Assembly (NCBI GenBank): GCA_029553475.1
Contig: JAKPKV010000081.1
Span: forward strand, 1 to 44,352
DNA from: Armatimonadota bacterium
Lineage (GTDB): Bacteria; Armatimonadota; Hebobacteria; CAIYQO01
Length of the DNA stretch: 44,352 nt
Reading direction: 5' to 3'
In this document: in pieces, positions 31,286-39,787 of the stretch
Numbering within the stretch: position 1 is the stretch's first letter
How the letters are laid out: every line of letters begins with the position of its first letter
Translations under genes and position numbers: made by a program
The notes under the pieces: generated by a model
What the model saw: the letters and a program-made list of their open reading frames with translations, nothing else
What the model was told of the DNA's origin: nothing
Databases searched by the model: none

Positions 31286-31317
31286 GCCGGTCCCCTCGCG
31301 CCGGCGAGGGGACCGGC
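31286..31317 (+). terminator. Stem-loop after the pseudopilin gene
   Basis: A 14-bp perfect stem GCCGGTCCCCTCGC/GCGAGGGGACCGGC with loop GCCG. No T-tract. Confidence 0.65.
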
Positions 31318-31334
31318 ACTCATCCTGGCACCAT

Positions 31335-31468
31335 GGGCAGGCGAGCGTCCCCGCGAGCCGACTCCGGGAGGAAGTCTTATCCATCGTGCACACGAGATAG
31401 CCTCGCTAACGAACACGACAAACCATCACCTCCACTCGGAGTCGGCTCGCGGGGACGCTCGCCCGCCC
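31335..31468. repeat. Inverted repeat with 34-bp arms around a 66-bp spacer
   Basis: Left arm 31335-31368 and right arm 31435-31468 are reverse complements with two mismatches (core GCGAGCGTCCCCGCGAGCCG). The 66-bp spacer is lower in GC and carries no gene. Could be a MITE relic or a structured RNA. Confidence 0.6.
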
Positions 31469-31474
31469 AAAAGG

Positions 31475-31563
31475 CCGCCCCCTCCGCGCGCGGAGAGGGC
31501 GACTGGGGCCGCGGAGTTGCACTCCGCACGAACGACCGCCCCCTCCGCGCGGAGGGGGCGGTG
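31475..31563. repeat. GC-clamp dispersed repeat, copy 3
   Basis: Two CCGCCCCCTCCGCG clamps around GGGGCCGCGGAGTTGCACTCCGCAC. The second is a perfect palindrome CCCCCTCCGCGCGGAGGGGG. It ends 27 nt before the hpf stop. Confidence 0.65.
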
Positions 31564-31590
31564 GCGTTGCCCATGCCGTCGCGGCGGACT

Positions 31591-32136
31591 TCAAAAGGGT
31601 TCAATCAGCCCGTAGTTGCCGTCGCGGCGGCGATAGATGACGTTCACTTCGCTGCTCTCCGCGTTGCGGAAGACGAAGAAGTCGTGGCCGATGAGTTCCA
31701 TCTCCATGGCCGCCTCTTCCGGGCCCATCGGCTTCACGGCGAAGCGTTTCGTGCGCACGATCTCCGGCAGCGACTCTTCCTCTTCGGCGGGGGTGGCGGT
31801 GGCGGCGGCCACCAGTTCGGTGGGTTTCTGGCCGCCCAGCGCCTCTTGCGTGCGCGTGATGAAGCGCTCCTTGTAGCGGCGAAGCTGTCCTTCGAGTTTA
31901 GCCACCACCTGGTCGAGGGAGGTATACATATCGCCCGTGCGCTCTTCGGCGCGGATCAGCGTGCCGTCCACCTTGAGCGTCACCTCGACGATGTGCTGCC
32001 CGCGCGTGATGCTCCCCATCACGTGCACGTCCTGCACGTGGTCGAAAAAGCGGCTGAGTTTGGACAGCTTCGTCTCAGCGTATTCCCGCAGTGACGGCGT
32101 CACGTCGAGATGTTTTCCGGTGAAAATAATCTGCAT
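31591..32136 (-). CDS. hpf: Ribosome hibernation-promoting factor (long form)
   Basis: A 181-residue protein. The N-terminal domain (about 1-95) reads MQIIFTGKHLDVTPSLREYAETKLSKLSRFFDHVQDVHV with EVTLKVDGTLIRAEERTGDMYTSLDQVVAKLEGQLRRYKER, the YfiA/HPF fold that fills the decoding site. The linker is about 100-125; the C-terminal domain IVRTKRFAVKPMGPEEAAMEMELIGHDFFVFRNAESSEVNVIYRRRDGNYGLIEP drives 100S dimer formation. This makes it the long (Gram-positive-type) form. AAAAAAGGAGGA precedes the ATG at 32136, the strongest ribosome site in the window; GTG/ATG options upstream overlap it. Last gene of the PIN-TRAM/ispDF strand, 77 nt after ispDF. Confidence 0.95.
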   Translation of the reverse strand: MQIIFTGKHLDVTPSLREYAETKLSKLSRFFDHVQDVHVMGSITRGQHIVEVTLKVDGTLIRAEERTGDMYTSLDQVVAKLEGQLRRYKERFITRTQEALGGQKPTELVAAATATPAEEEESLPEIVRTKRFAVKPMGPEEAAMEMELIGHDFFVFRNAESSEVNVIYRRRDGNYGLIEPF

Positions 32137-32213
32137 CGCTCGTCCTCCTTTTTTCACGTACCCGGCATCCCGTGGATCGGGATGCGGCGAATGGCCCGCG
32201 CCATCCGCGCCCG

Positions 32214-33398
32214 TTACGCGGGCAGGTCTGCCCGGCGAAGGCAGGCGGTCGCATATGCCGCCATCCCGGCGCCCGCTCCGGCAAACCCCAACCCTTCGCT
32301 GGTGGTCGCCTTCACGGATATCTGCGCGACGGTGCTCGCCAGCGCCTCCGCCAGCCGCGCCCGCATCGCGGGGATATGGGGCGCCAGCTTCGGCGCCTGC
32401 GCGACCACCGTCGCGTCCACGTTACTGACAGTATACCCCTGCCGGCGCAGTAATGCGCCAACCTGCCGCAGCAACACCAGGCTGGAAATGCCGGAATAGC
32501 GCGGGTCGGTATCGGGGAAGTGTCCCCCCAGGTCGCCCAGCGCGGCGGCGCCCAGCAGGGCGTCCATGATCGCGTGCGCCAGCACGTCGGCATCCGAGTG
32601 CCCCAGCAGGCCCAGCGCATGCGGCACCGTCACCCCGCCCAACACCAGCGGGCGGTCCGGCACCAGGCGGTGCACGTCATAGCCGAAGCCGACGCGGGGC
32701 GGCTCGACGGCGGCTCGCCCCCCATGCAGCAGGCGTTCCGCCATCGCCAGGTCGTCGGGCCCGGTGATCTTGAAATTCATCGCCTCGCCTTCAACCAGGT
32801 GCACGCGGTGCCCGGCGCGTTCGACGACGCCGGCATCATCGGTCACCGGCCAGTCCTCGGCGATGGCGCGGGCGTAGCTGCGCCGCGCGAGGTCGGCGCG
32901 AAAGCCCTGCGGCGTCTGCGCGCCCCACAGCCCGGCGCGCTCCACGGTGGCGGCCACCGCCCCCTCGGCGCTCCCGCGCTTCACCGTGTCGGCCAGCGGG
33001 CAGGCGACCACCGCCGCGCCATGCGCGCGCGCCGCGTCTATGCAGGCGCTGATGACCCGGTGAGAGACGAAAGGCCGGGCGGCATCGTGGATGAGCACGA
33101 TCTCCGTACCGGCCGACATCTCCTGCAACCCCTGCCAGACGGAATCGCGCCGCTGCGCGCCGCCCGGCACCACCTTTTCCGTCACGGTCGCGGGGCCTTC
33201 GGCGATGAGCGCCCGTGCGCGCTCCATGTCATCCGCCGCCACGATGAGGAGGATCTCCGTCACCGCCGGATGGCCGCGGAAGGTCTCGAGGGCGTGCGTC
33301 AGCAGCGGGCGCCCTCCCAGCGGCACCCAGGCTTTGCGCGCCGGGTTACGTAGTCTTTCGCCGGCCCCCGCGGCCGGAATAAGAACCGCTACCGTCGT
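32214..33398 (-). CDS. ispDF: Bifunctional IspD/IspF (MEP pathway), non-canonical start
   Basis: About 394 residues. IspD half: [72 protein letters not shown]; it joins CTP to MEP. IspF half: [57 protein letters not shown]; it makes the cyclic diphosphate. All catalytic blocks are present. No ATG, GTG or TTG lies in frame between the stop at 33123-33125 region upstream (TGA just before 33422) and GTG 33326, which would delete the CTP-binding AAGxGxR loop. An AGGAGG at 33405-33410 is followed by ATA-GCG-ACG-ACG, so I place the start at ACG 33398 (6 nt spacing); ATA or ATT are alternatives. It overlaps the 3' end of the PIN/TRAM gene by about 53 nt. Confidence 0.9.
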   Translation of the reverse strand, partial: TTVAVLIPAAGAGERLRNPARKAWVPLGGRPLLTHALETFRGHPAVTEILLIVAADDMERARALIAEGPATVTEKVVPGGAQRRDSVWQGLQEMSAGTEIVLIHDAARPFVSHRVISACIDAARAHGAAVVACPLADTVKRGSAEGAVAATVERAGLWGAQTPQGFRADLARRSYARAIAEDWPVTDDAGVVERAGHRVHLVEGEAMNFKITGPDDLAMAERLLHGGRAAVEPPRVGFGYDVHRLVPDRPLVLGGVTVPHALGLLGHSDADVLAHAIMDALLGAAALGDLGGHFPDTDPRYSGISSLVLLRQVGALLRRQGYTVSNVDATVVAQAPKLAPHIPAMRARLAEALASTVAQISVKATTSEGLGFAGAGAGMAAYATACLRRADLPA

Positions 33399-34518
33399 CG
33401 CTATCCTCCTGCCCCTCGAATTTCAGATCGGCAAAGATCATCTTGCCGGCCACCGTCTGCAGCACGCTGGAGACGGTGACGGCCACGGTGTCGCCCAGCA
33501 TCTTCTTGCCGTTCTCCACCACTACCATAGTGCCGTCGTCCAGGTACCCCACGCCCTGGTTGTATTCTTTGCCCTCGCGCACGATGGTCACCACCAGCTC
33601 TTCGCCCGGCAGCACCACCGGCTTCACCGCGTTGGCGAGTTCGTTGATGTTCAACACCCGCACGCCGTGCAGCTTGGCGACCTTGTTCAGATTATAGTCG
33701 TTGGTCACGATATCCGCGCCCATCGCTTTCGCCAATTTCACCAGTTTGATATCCACGCCGTCGCCGGGGGCGAAGGTGACCTTGTAGCGATCGAGGATGC
33801 GCAGCGAGCCTTCCATCTCGGTCTGCAGCTGGTGCAGGATATCCAGCCCGCGGCGGCCGCGGTTGCGGCGCAGCGCGTCGGCGGAATCGGCGATGTGGTG
33901 CAGCTCCTCCAGCACGAAGCCGGGGAGGATGAGCGAACCTTCCAGGAAGCCCGCGCGGCAGATATCGTAGATGCGCCCGTCAATGATGACGTTGGTGTCC
34001 AGCAGCTTCGGGGTCGCCCCTGCCGCCGGCGCCGCCGCGGACGCGCCGCTGGGCCGCCCCGGCAAGAGGAACTTCATCTCGTCCTTCATGCTGAGGGCGA
34101 TGACGTTCCCCAGCCAGATGATGAACACGGAAGCCAGCAGCAGTACGGCCACCAGCGCCAACATCGGAAAGTGGTCAGGATTCACCAGCGTGAGCGTGAC
34201 CGCCCACACCAGCACCACCGGGATCAGCGAGATGAGCGTGCCGAAGGTGCTGGCGATCTTATCTTCCGCCGGGATGCGCTTCAGGCTGTTGGCCACCTCC
34301 GCCATGCCGCGGAAGAGGCGCGTGCCCAGGTAAAAGCCGATGATGGCGAAGATGAAGACCACCCCCACCGGGGTGAGCGTTTTATACAGCGGCGACAGCG
34401 GCAGCTTCGCGTTATTTTCCACCACCGCCAGGAAAAATTTCGCCAGCGCGTGCCCGATCACCGAGGTGGCAAACGCGATCACCGCGCTGAACATGAAACC
34501 AAAAATGCGTAAACCCAT
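33346..34518 (-). CDS. PIN/TRAM domain membrane protein (YacL-type)
   Basis: A 390-residue protein. Four membrane helices occupy about 1-145. The PIN domain (about 160-300) has [35 protein letters not shown] and [15 protein letters not shown], with the acidic site intact. A TRAM domain follows (about 310-370): [33 protein letters not shown]. The YacL family is next to ispD and ispF in Firmicutes, as here. Function is a putative membrane-tethered RNase; TRAM is expected to bind RNA. ATG at 34518 is preceded by GGAAGGAG. The C-terminus is Gly/Arg-rich ([10 protein letters not shown]) and its last codons double as the ispD N-terminal coding sequence. Confident on family. Confidence 0.93.
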   Translation of the reverse strand: MGLRIFGFMFSAVIAFATSVIGHALAKFFLAVVENNAKLPLSPLYKTLTPVGVVFIFAIIGFYLGTRLFRGMAEVANSLKRIPAEDKIASTFGTLISLIPVVLVWAVTLTLVNPDHFPMLALVAVLLLASVFIIWLGNVIALSMKDEMKFLLPGRPSGASAAAPAAGATPKLLDTNVIIDGRIYDICRAGFLEGSLILPGFVLEELHHIADSADALRRNRGRRGLDILHQLQTEMEGSLRILDRYKVTFAPGDGVDIKLVKLAKAMGADIVTNDYNLNKVAKLHGVRVLNINELANAVKPVVLPGEELVVTIVREGKEYNQGVGYLDDGTMVVVENGKKMLGDTVAVTVSSVLQTVAGKMIFADLKFEGQEDSDDGSGSYSGRGGRRKTT

Positions 34519-34739
34519 AATAACTGCTCCTTCCGCGTGATGGCTATGTGTATGGTATACGTCCGCATCGCCTCAACGACGCGGCTGTGCAATGGCGCTC
34601 ACGGCGCGTCCATGCGCATCGCGACTCCCGGTCATTATAGGCGATATCGCGCGGCGCGTAAAGGCGCGGGGAGGGGGAAAATCCGGCCGCGGCCCTCCCC
34701 GCCGGCGGCATCCCCGCCTCGGCACGCATCCCCCGGCAT

Positions 34740-37358
34740 TCACCGGATCAGCAGCGTTTTCATCGCAAACGCCCGCATCGCCACCGCCGTGCCGATCTCC
34801 GCGCGCGCGTCCTCCAGCATGGTGCAGTCATACACCCGCGCGCCGGCGGGGAGGTGGAGTGTCGCGGTCGTTTCCGTGTCGCGCTGATTGAGCAGGCGGA
34901 GGATCAGCCCCTCGCCGCTGAACGGCGATTTGGCGGCCAGCACCTCGATGCCGTCACCCTCCACGCGGAGGGCGGGCGCCGCCGGGCATTCGCCGGATAG
35001 CACGCTGGGCGGCCTGGCGTTGAGCGCGGCGGCGGCGAGGGCCATCGCCGCCGGATCGGTGAACGGCATGACGCTCACCGTGAAATGATGCCACCCGCCG
35101 TCGCGGATGCCGCCGGTGGGCATGGGATAATCCTGCGCGTAGCGCTCCAGGCAGTGCCCGAACCCCGGCGCGCGCAGCAGCGACACCAGCAGCCGCCCGT
35201 CCTCGATGCGCGCGGCGGGCGTGCCGTAATTGACCACCGCCCACCCCGGCCGCCCCTCTCCCCGCGGGGGAGGGGGTGACGGCGGGGTGCCGAACCAATG
35301 CAGCGCCGGCCAGTCGCCGTTGGGCGCCCAGAGGAAGGTCTCCGTCTGCTCGTAGCGCGCGCGCGTGAGCCAGCCGCCGGGGATGCCGTAGAGGCCGGCA
35401 TCGCTCGCCGCGCCGGTGGGGAAGGCGGCGCGGATACGGCGGTTTACCGCCTTCCAGTAGAGCTCGTATTGCACGTCCACCCGGCAGGCGTGGTCGAGCA
35501 GGCGCACGGTGACGTACCAGTCCAGCGAGAAGATATTCGGGTCGCCCTCGCGACCGAAGGGCAAGCTCGGCTCGAAGCGGCCGCCAAAATACGCCTCCTG
35601 GTAGCCGTCGAAGCGCAACGCGCCGAGGAAATAGGTATAGGCGCCCAGCGCGCGGCGGAAGGAGGAGATTTTGCGCGTGCCCCACGGGTCGCCCTCGTCC
35701 TCCTCCACCAGCAGCTCGCCGAGCCGCAGGGCATCGGCGGCGGCGACGGTCCCGGTGGCGGTATCGGTCACCGAGACAATGCCGTGCTCGTCACAGCCGA
35801 CCCGCAACGCGGCGTTTTCCAGCACGGCGCCCTCCAGCGGCGTCGGCACGGCGGCCGGCTCCACCCGCAGCGCCGACCAGGCCAGCGGCGTCAGGCCGTC
35901 CGTCTCGAGGTAGGCGGTGGCGGCCTCGGGGCGGGTGCGGGCGGTGGGGCCGGTGGCGGCCACCGGCCGCCAGGCATGCGTCGGCATCGCCGGGGAGAAC
36001 CGATGCAGCGTCGGCACGATGGGGAAGCGCCGGCCATCCGCCGCCACCGCGACGCGCGGCTCCGCGTCGCGCCAGCGCGTCACCGGCAGCGGCACGCGCA
36101 CCGGGCGCGCGCTGAGCGGGAAGGTCCACAGCGCCCGCGCGCCGTCCGCCCACGCGGCAGGTGACGCGACCCCCGCCCCCAGCGCCGCCAGCGCCGCCGC
36201 CTCGGTGCTGGCGTCGAGCGCCGCCATACGCGCCATCAGCTCGAGGTAGGCGTCGTCCTGGTGCGTGCCGGTGACGGCGTCGTGGAAGAAAAAGAGCGGC
36301 AACTCGAGGAACAGCGGCTCCCAGACCGAGGGGTCGAGGGCGATGCCGGAGAGCGCCAGCGCCGACTCCCAGCCGTAGAAGACGCCCTCGCAGCGCCGCG
36401 CCCGCTGCTTGACACGGATGCGCGAGACCAGGCAGCCGGTCTGACACGGGTTGTTCTCCACGCGGGACGACAGCAGCCCGGCGGGCGGATCATCGGCCAG
36501 CGCCTCCGCCTCCGCCCACAGGTGGGCGTAATTCCGCGATGTCCCCCACACGTAGCGCACGTCCGGCTGCGCCGCTTCCCAACCGCGCAGCGTGGCGGAG
36601 AACCCTTCTGGCGGGAACATCTCTTCCGAACAGATCGTATAGGCGCCGATTTCGCCGGAAAGCTGCGTCGGATCCACCGGCTCGAACGGCGGATAGGTGT
36701 TCTGCGGCAGGTCGAGGCCGGTGCCCTCGCAGGCGTCACAGCCCGCGGACGCGACGCCGCGGCAGACGCGGCACGCTTCGTGGTAGTCGTGGTCGAAGAA
36801 GTACCCGCGGCCCGGCGCGCCGCCCCCGCCGACGTAGATGGTGCTGCCGTCCAGCCCGCGCCAATACCTGTTGTCTGGTTTGCTGTAGGAGAGGCCGGGG
36901 ATGGAGCGGAAGCCGCAGCCGCGAATCACCTGCGGGAACTGCGCCGAGGAACCAAACCCGTCGCCGTGGTTCGCCTGCAGCGGCGGCATGCCGAGGATAT
37001 CGCGGCAATAGCGCACGCCGGAGGCCATGTTGCGGATCATCGTCTCGCACTGGCACATATTCACGTCAATGATCGCCTCGCCGGCGCCCATCACCTCGAA
37101 GAGGCCGCGCGCATACAGCGCCCGCAGCCGCGGCAGCGCGTCGGGATGCGTCTGGAGGAACGCGCGCAGCGTCAGCGCCTGCTCCACCTGGTACGCCCCC
37201 TCCCCCGCCTCCGCCAGCGCGAGATGCTTCAGCAGCAGCAGTTCCTCGATGCGCCGGTAACCGGGGTAGCGCGCGCCCAGGTAATCGGTGGCGCGCTCCC
37301 ACCCCCGCCGCCAGACGAGGTCAAAATGATTGCTGAAGGTGACGTAGATCGTGGTCAT
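34740..37358 (-). CDS. GH38-like alpha-mannosidase with DnaJ-type cysteine motif
   Basis: An 872-residue cytosolic enzyme. Zinc ligands H11 and D13 are in FSNHFDLVW, the nucleophile Asp133 in NHGDGFGSSAQFPQ (family WQIDPFGHS), and a later active-site His in FHDAVTGTHQDDAY. The remaining two-thirds are beta-rich, as in GH38 C-terminal domains. Two features are unusual. Residues 196-214 read C-R-V-C-R-G ... C-D-A-C-E-G-T-G, a CxxCxG pair like DnaJ zinc fingers. And around residue 695 the translated GC-clamp repeat gives SPPPPRGEGRPG. GH38 enzymes cleave alpha-mannosides; substrate here unproven. The start ATG at 37358 lies after a GA-rich stretch. No signal peptide. Confidence 0.82.
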   Translation of the reverse strand: MTTIYVTFSNHFDLVWRRGWERATDYLGARYPGYRRIEELLLLKHLALAEAGEGAYQVEQALTLRAFLQTHPDALPRLRALYARGLFEVMGAGEAIIDVNMCQCETMIRNMASGVRYCRDILGMPPLQANHGDGFGSSAQFPQVIRGCGFRSIPGLSYSKPDNRYWRGLDGSTIYVGGGGAPGRGYFFDHDYHEACRVCRGVASAGCDACEGTGLDLPQNTYPPFEPVDPTQLSGEIGAYTICSEEMFPPEGFSATLRGWEAAQPDVRYVWGTSRNYAHLWAEAEALADDPPAGLLSSRVENNPCQTGCLVSRIRVKQRARRCEGVFYGWESALALSGIALDPSVWEPLFLELPLFFFHDAVTGTHQDDAYLELMARMAALDASTEAAALAALGAGVASPAAWADGARALWTFPLSARPVRVPLPVTRWRDAEPRVAVAADGRRFPIVPTLHRFSPAMPTHAWRPVAATGPTARTRPEAATAYLETDGLTPLAWSALRVEPAAVPTPLEGAVLENAALRVGCDEHGIVSVTDTATGTVAAADALRLGELLVEEDEGDPWGTRKISSFRRALGAYTYFLGALRFDGYQEAYFGGRFEPSLPFGREGDPNIFSLDWYVTVRLLDHACRVDVQYELYWKAVNRRIRAAFPTGAASDAGLYGIPGGWLTRARYEQTETFLWAPNGDWPALHWFGTPPSPPPPRGEGRPGWAVVNYGTPAARIEDGRLLVSLLRAPGFGHCLERYAQDYPMPTGGIRDGGWHHFTVSVMPFTDPAAMALAAAALNARPPSVLSGECPAAPALRVEGDGIEVLAAKSPFSGEGLILRLLNQRDTETTATLHLPAGARVYDCTMLEDARAEIGTAVAMRAFAMKTLLIR
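35250..35279. repeat. GC-clamp dispersed repeat, copy 4 (inside a gene)
   Basis: CGCCCCTCTCCCC facing GGGGGAGGGGG, in frame within the GH38-like gene. Translated as Ser-Pro-Pro-Pro-Pro-Arg-Gly-Glu-Gly. It is shorter than the intergenic copies, and the surrounding coding frame stays open. Confidence 0.6.
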
Positions 37359-37412
37359 GGCCCTGCCTCGCCTCCCCTATTCAGCGCGGATGCCGGGGAA
37401 CCTTTTTCGCAC

Positions 37413-37446
37413 GAGAGGGCCGGGGCCGCGGCGTTGCATGCCGCAC
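37413..37446. repeat. GC-clamp dispersed repeat, copy 5 (partial)
   Basis: GGGGCCGCGGCGTTGCATGCCGCAC corresponds to the reverse complement of the tail of copy 1 (about 4820-4845). Lies between the GH38 and carbonic anhydrase genes. Confidence 0.5.
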
Positions 37447-37477
37447 ATAGGTCTGGTGGAGGCCCGGACGCCCAATG

Positions 37478-38107
37478 CTATGCCCAATCCGTCGAGCCGC
37501 GCACATCGTCGCCGCAGGTCAGGCAGACGCCCAGATCGTCCAGCAAGCCGTCGTGCAGATCATACACCCAGCCGTGGATGGCGACCGCCTGCCCGCGCCG
37601 CCAGGCGTCCTGGATGATGGGGGTGGTGGCGACGTTCGCCGCCTGCTCGATGATATTCAGCTCGCAGAGACGATGCACGCGCGCGGCGTGGTCGGGCAGG
37701 GCGTCCAGCTCCGCCGCCCGGCGGCGGGCAATGTCGCGGATATGCCGCAGCCAGTGGTCAATGAGGCCATGCGATGGCGCCTCCAGCGCCGCCGCCACCC
37801 CGCCGCAGCCGTAATGCCCGCAGACGATGACGTGCTTCACCTGCAGCACCTCCACCGCGTATTGCAGCACCGCCAGGCAGTTCATGTCGGTGTGGATGAC
37901 CAGATTCGCCACGTTGCGATGCACGAAGAGCTCGCCGGGCCGCAGGCCGACGATCTCATTCGCCGGCACGCGGCTGTCCGCACAGCCGATCCACAGATAT
38001 TCCGGCGACTGCTGGCGCGCCAGCGCGGCAAAAAAATCGGGGTCGGCCTGGCTGATGCGCGCGGCCCAGGCCCGATTGTTCGCAAAAAGGTGCGGCAGCA
38101 CTTTCAT
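37478..38107 (-). CDS. Beta-class carbonic anhydrase
   Basis: A 209-residue enzyme that hydrates CO2 to bicarbonate. Zinc ligands: Cys and Asp in IGCADSRVP, His and Cys in VIVCGHYGCGGV. FVHRNVANLVIHTDMNCLAVLQYAVEVLQVKHV is the conserved core and SHGLIDHWLRHIRDIA the following helix. The length fits the bacterial beta family (about 200-230). The ATG at 38107 has GGGAG upstream. The MITE copy M3 starts about 86 nt upstream of the start on the far side. No signal peptide; cytosolic. Likely housekeeping, supplying bicarbonate for carboxylases. Confidence 0.96.
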   Translation of the reverse strand: MKVLPHLFANNRAWAARISQADPDFFAALARQQSPEYLWIGCADSRVPANEIVGLRPGELFVHRNVANLVIHTDMNCLAVLQYAVEVLQVKHVIVCGHYGCGGVAAALEAPSHGLIDHWLRHIRDIARRRAAELDALPDHAARVHRLCELNIIEQAANVATTPIIQDAWRRGQAVAIHGWVYDLHDGLLDDLGVCLTCGDDVRGSTDWA

Positions 38108-38192
38108 CTCATCGCTCCCAGTTGGTTCCTTATCCGATCATCCCGTGCGTTGCCAGCAGCAGCGCGTGCCCGCGCGCCGCCAGCCGCGGGCG

Positions 38193-38362
38193 TAAGAAAC
38201 TGTCCGAGGAGTCTCGGCGCGTGCCTACTGGTGGCTTGCCGCAGGCTCGGCGTTGGCCGTCCTCACCCTCTCTCGCTCTCGATAGCGCCGCGGACGTCCG
38301 CCGTGATCCAGGCCGGCATCCCCTCAGCAGCCCTACACCGAGACTTTCCGTACAGTTTCTAA
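38193..38362. mobile_element. MITE-like element, copy M3 (164 bp between TAA/TAA)
   Basis: The body at 38196-38359 is flanked by TAA on both sides. It is closely similar to M2 along its length and in the same orientation. Its end is mutated (CGTACAG for CGGACAG). It lies between the carbonic anhydrase and URO-D-like genes. Confidence 0.88.
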
Positions 38363-38409
38363 GGCCGTGCTGCCACAATCGCCGGAAAGGACTCTGTCGG
38401 TTGCCATCG

Positions 38410-39516
38410 TCAGTGCGCGGTCCGCGCCGCGGCGCACGCGGCGGAAAAGTCATCCTCTCCCAGCACCCCGCGCAGCATCGCCAGCACGTTGTCCACCGGC
38501 GTGCCGACCTGGATGGCATGGGAAGGAGCGGCGATATACCCGCCGCCGGCGCCAAAAGTCTCCACCAGCCGCCGCGATTCCGCATAGACGGCGTCAGCAG
38601 CGGCGTGGGGCAGCAGTTGCTGCACGCTGATGCCGCCGTGAAACGCCAGCGCGGAACCATACACCGCCTTCAGCCGCGCGGGGTCCATGCCGGCGGCGTC
38701 GGTCTGCACCGCTTCAAAAACGGTGAAGCCCGCGTCAATGATGTCGGGAAGCAGGTCAAACACGGCGCCGTCGCTGTGCAGCATGCGCGCGGCATGCGGC
38801 GCCAGCTCCGCCGCGCGGGTGGTGAGCCGGCGATGGAACGGCATGAGGAGCTCGCGGTACAGCGCGCGCGAGATGAGCGGGCCGGTCTGTGAGCCCAGGT
38901 CATCGGCGAAGAAGATCATGTCTACCTGGTCGCCGATGACCGCCAGCGTGCGCGTCAGCATCGTTTCGAAGACGCCGGTGATGCGCTCCAGCGCGCAGGT
39001 CACCACCTCCGGCGCGTCAAGCAGGTTGATGATCGCCTCTTCCAGCCCGGTCATCCAGCAGTAGATTTCGAAAGGATTGCCCCCGGCGATGAGGGTGGCG
39101 CGTGCGCGGCGCGGGGCGCGCTCCGCCGGGCGCGCGGCCAGGCCGTCGTAATCGAACGCCGCCGGATCCGGCCAGGGATAGGCGCGCAGCGCCTCCACCG
39201 TCGTCACCCCGGCCAGCGGATGCCGCGCGACCTCGGTATACGCTCCCCCTTGGTAGCGCATCGGCGCCCAGGCAATCCCCCACATATCGCGGCCGTCGGG
39301 GGGCGGAGCCAGCGGCGGCGGGGACGGCAGGCGCGCGATATCGTCCACCGCGCACCGCAGCGCCGCCCAGTCTATCCCGCGCGCGGACAACTCGCGCGCC
39401 AGGATCGCGGCCATGTCAGGGGTGGCGCCAAAGCCCCAGGCGAAGGGGACGCGGTCCGGCTGCGCGTGGCGCAGGGCGGCGAGGACGCGTTCGCGGGGTG
39501 TCATGCGAGTGCTCAT
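38410..39516 (-). CDS. Uroporphyrinogen decarboxylase-like (URO-D/MtaA superfamily) protein
   Basis: A 368-residue TIM-barrel protein. Motifs: MTPRERVLAALRHAQPDRVPFAWGF at the start, then DMIFFADDLGSQTGPLISRALY, MLHSDGAVFDLLPDIIDAGFTVFEAVQTDAAGMDPARLK and LAFHGGISVQQLLP. These are the superfamily blocks. The HemE substrate Arg/Asp pattern is not matched and the zinc motif HxC...C of methylcobamide methyltransferases is not seen, so it is neither a clear HemE nor a clear MtaA. Such stand-alone versions are abundant in Armatimonadota and Planctomycetota, often near sugar-metabolism genes; the reaction is unknown. ATG at 39516 has TATCAT 6 nt upstream and no Shine-Dalgarno site, suggesting a leaderless mRNA. 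Confidence 0.8.
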   Translation of the reverse strand: MSTRMTPRERVLAALRHAQPDRVPFAWGFGATPDMAAILARELSARGIDWAALRCAVDDIARLPSPPPLAPPPDGRDMWGIAWAPMRYQGGAYTEVARHPLAGVTTVEALRAYPWPDPAAFDYDGLAARPAERAPRRARATLIAGGNPFEIYCWMTGLEEAIINLLDAPEVVTCALERITGVFETMLTRTLAVIGDQVDMIFFADDLGSQTGPLISRALYRELLMPFHRRLTTRAAELAPHAARMLHSDGAVFDLLPDIIDAGFTVFEAVQTDAAGMDPARLKAVYGSALAFHGGISVQQLLPHAAADAVYAESRRLVETFGAGGGYIAAPSHAIQVGTPVDNVLAMLRGVLGEDDFSAACAAARTAH

Positions 39517-39522
39517 GCGCGC

Positions 39523-39528
39523 ATGATA
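39523..39528 (-). promoter_or_regulatory. -10 box 6 nt before the URO-D-like start
   Basis: On the minus strand, TATCAT, then 6 nt to ATG 39516. The -35 is weak. Same arrangement as three other genes here. Confidence 0.4.
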
Positions 39529-39712
39529 CCACACCCCGCAAGGAAAAGGGGAGCCGCCGCCCTGATGCCGCCGGATGCGGGAGGGCACGGTGCACATCCG
39601 CCAAGATCCGGCAAAAAGCCACTACTATTTACTTACCGTTCCGCCCCCGTCGAGCCGGGCGCATGCTCTGCTGTCGTCCTTTCAGGACTTTTCGAAATAT
39701 CGCGGCACCTGC

Positions 39713-39742
39713 CCACGGGTTCCGCTATCGCTCCACCCGTGG
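39713..39742. repeat. Stem-loop in the 270-nt gap before the VWA gene
   Basis: CCACGGGT ... ACCCGTGG with a 14-nt loop, followed by GGCCC-TTC-GGGCC. The gap 39517-39787 contains no gene I can support; these hairpins may end the VWA operon transcript (which comes from the other side). Confidence 0.4.
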
Positions 39743-39787
39743 CTAACGGCTGCCGGCCCTTCGGGCCTTTGTCACCCCTTCACCTCT

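Noticed and set aside
29816-31393. 525-residue minus-strand frame opposite the pseudopilin
   Set aside because: Mirrors codon bias of the real gene; no motifs or ribosome site.
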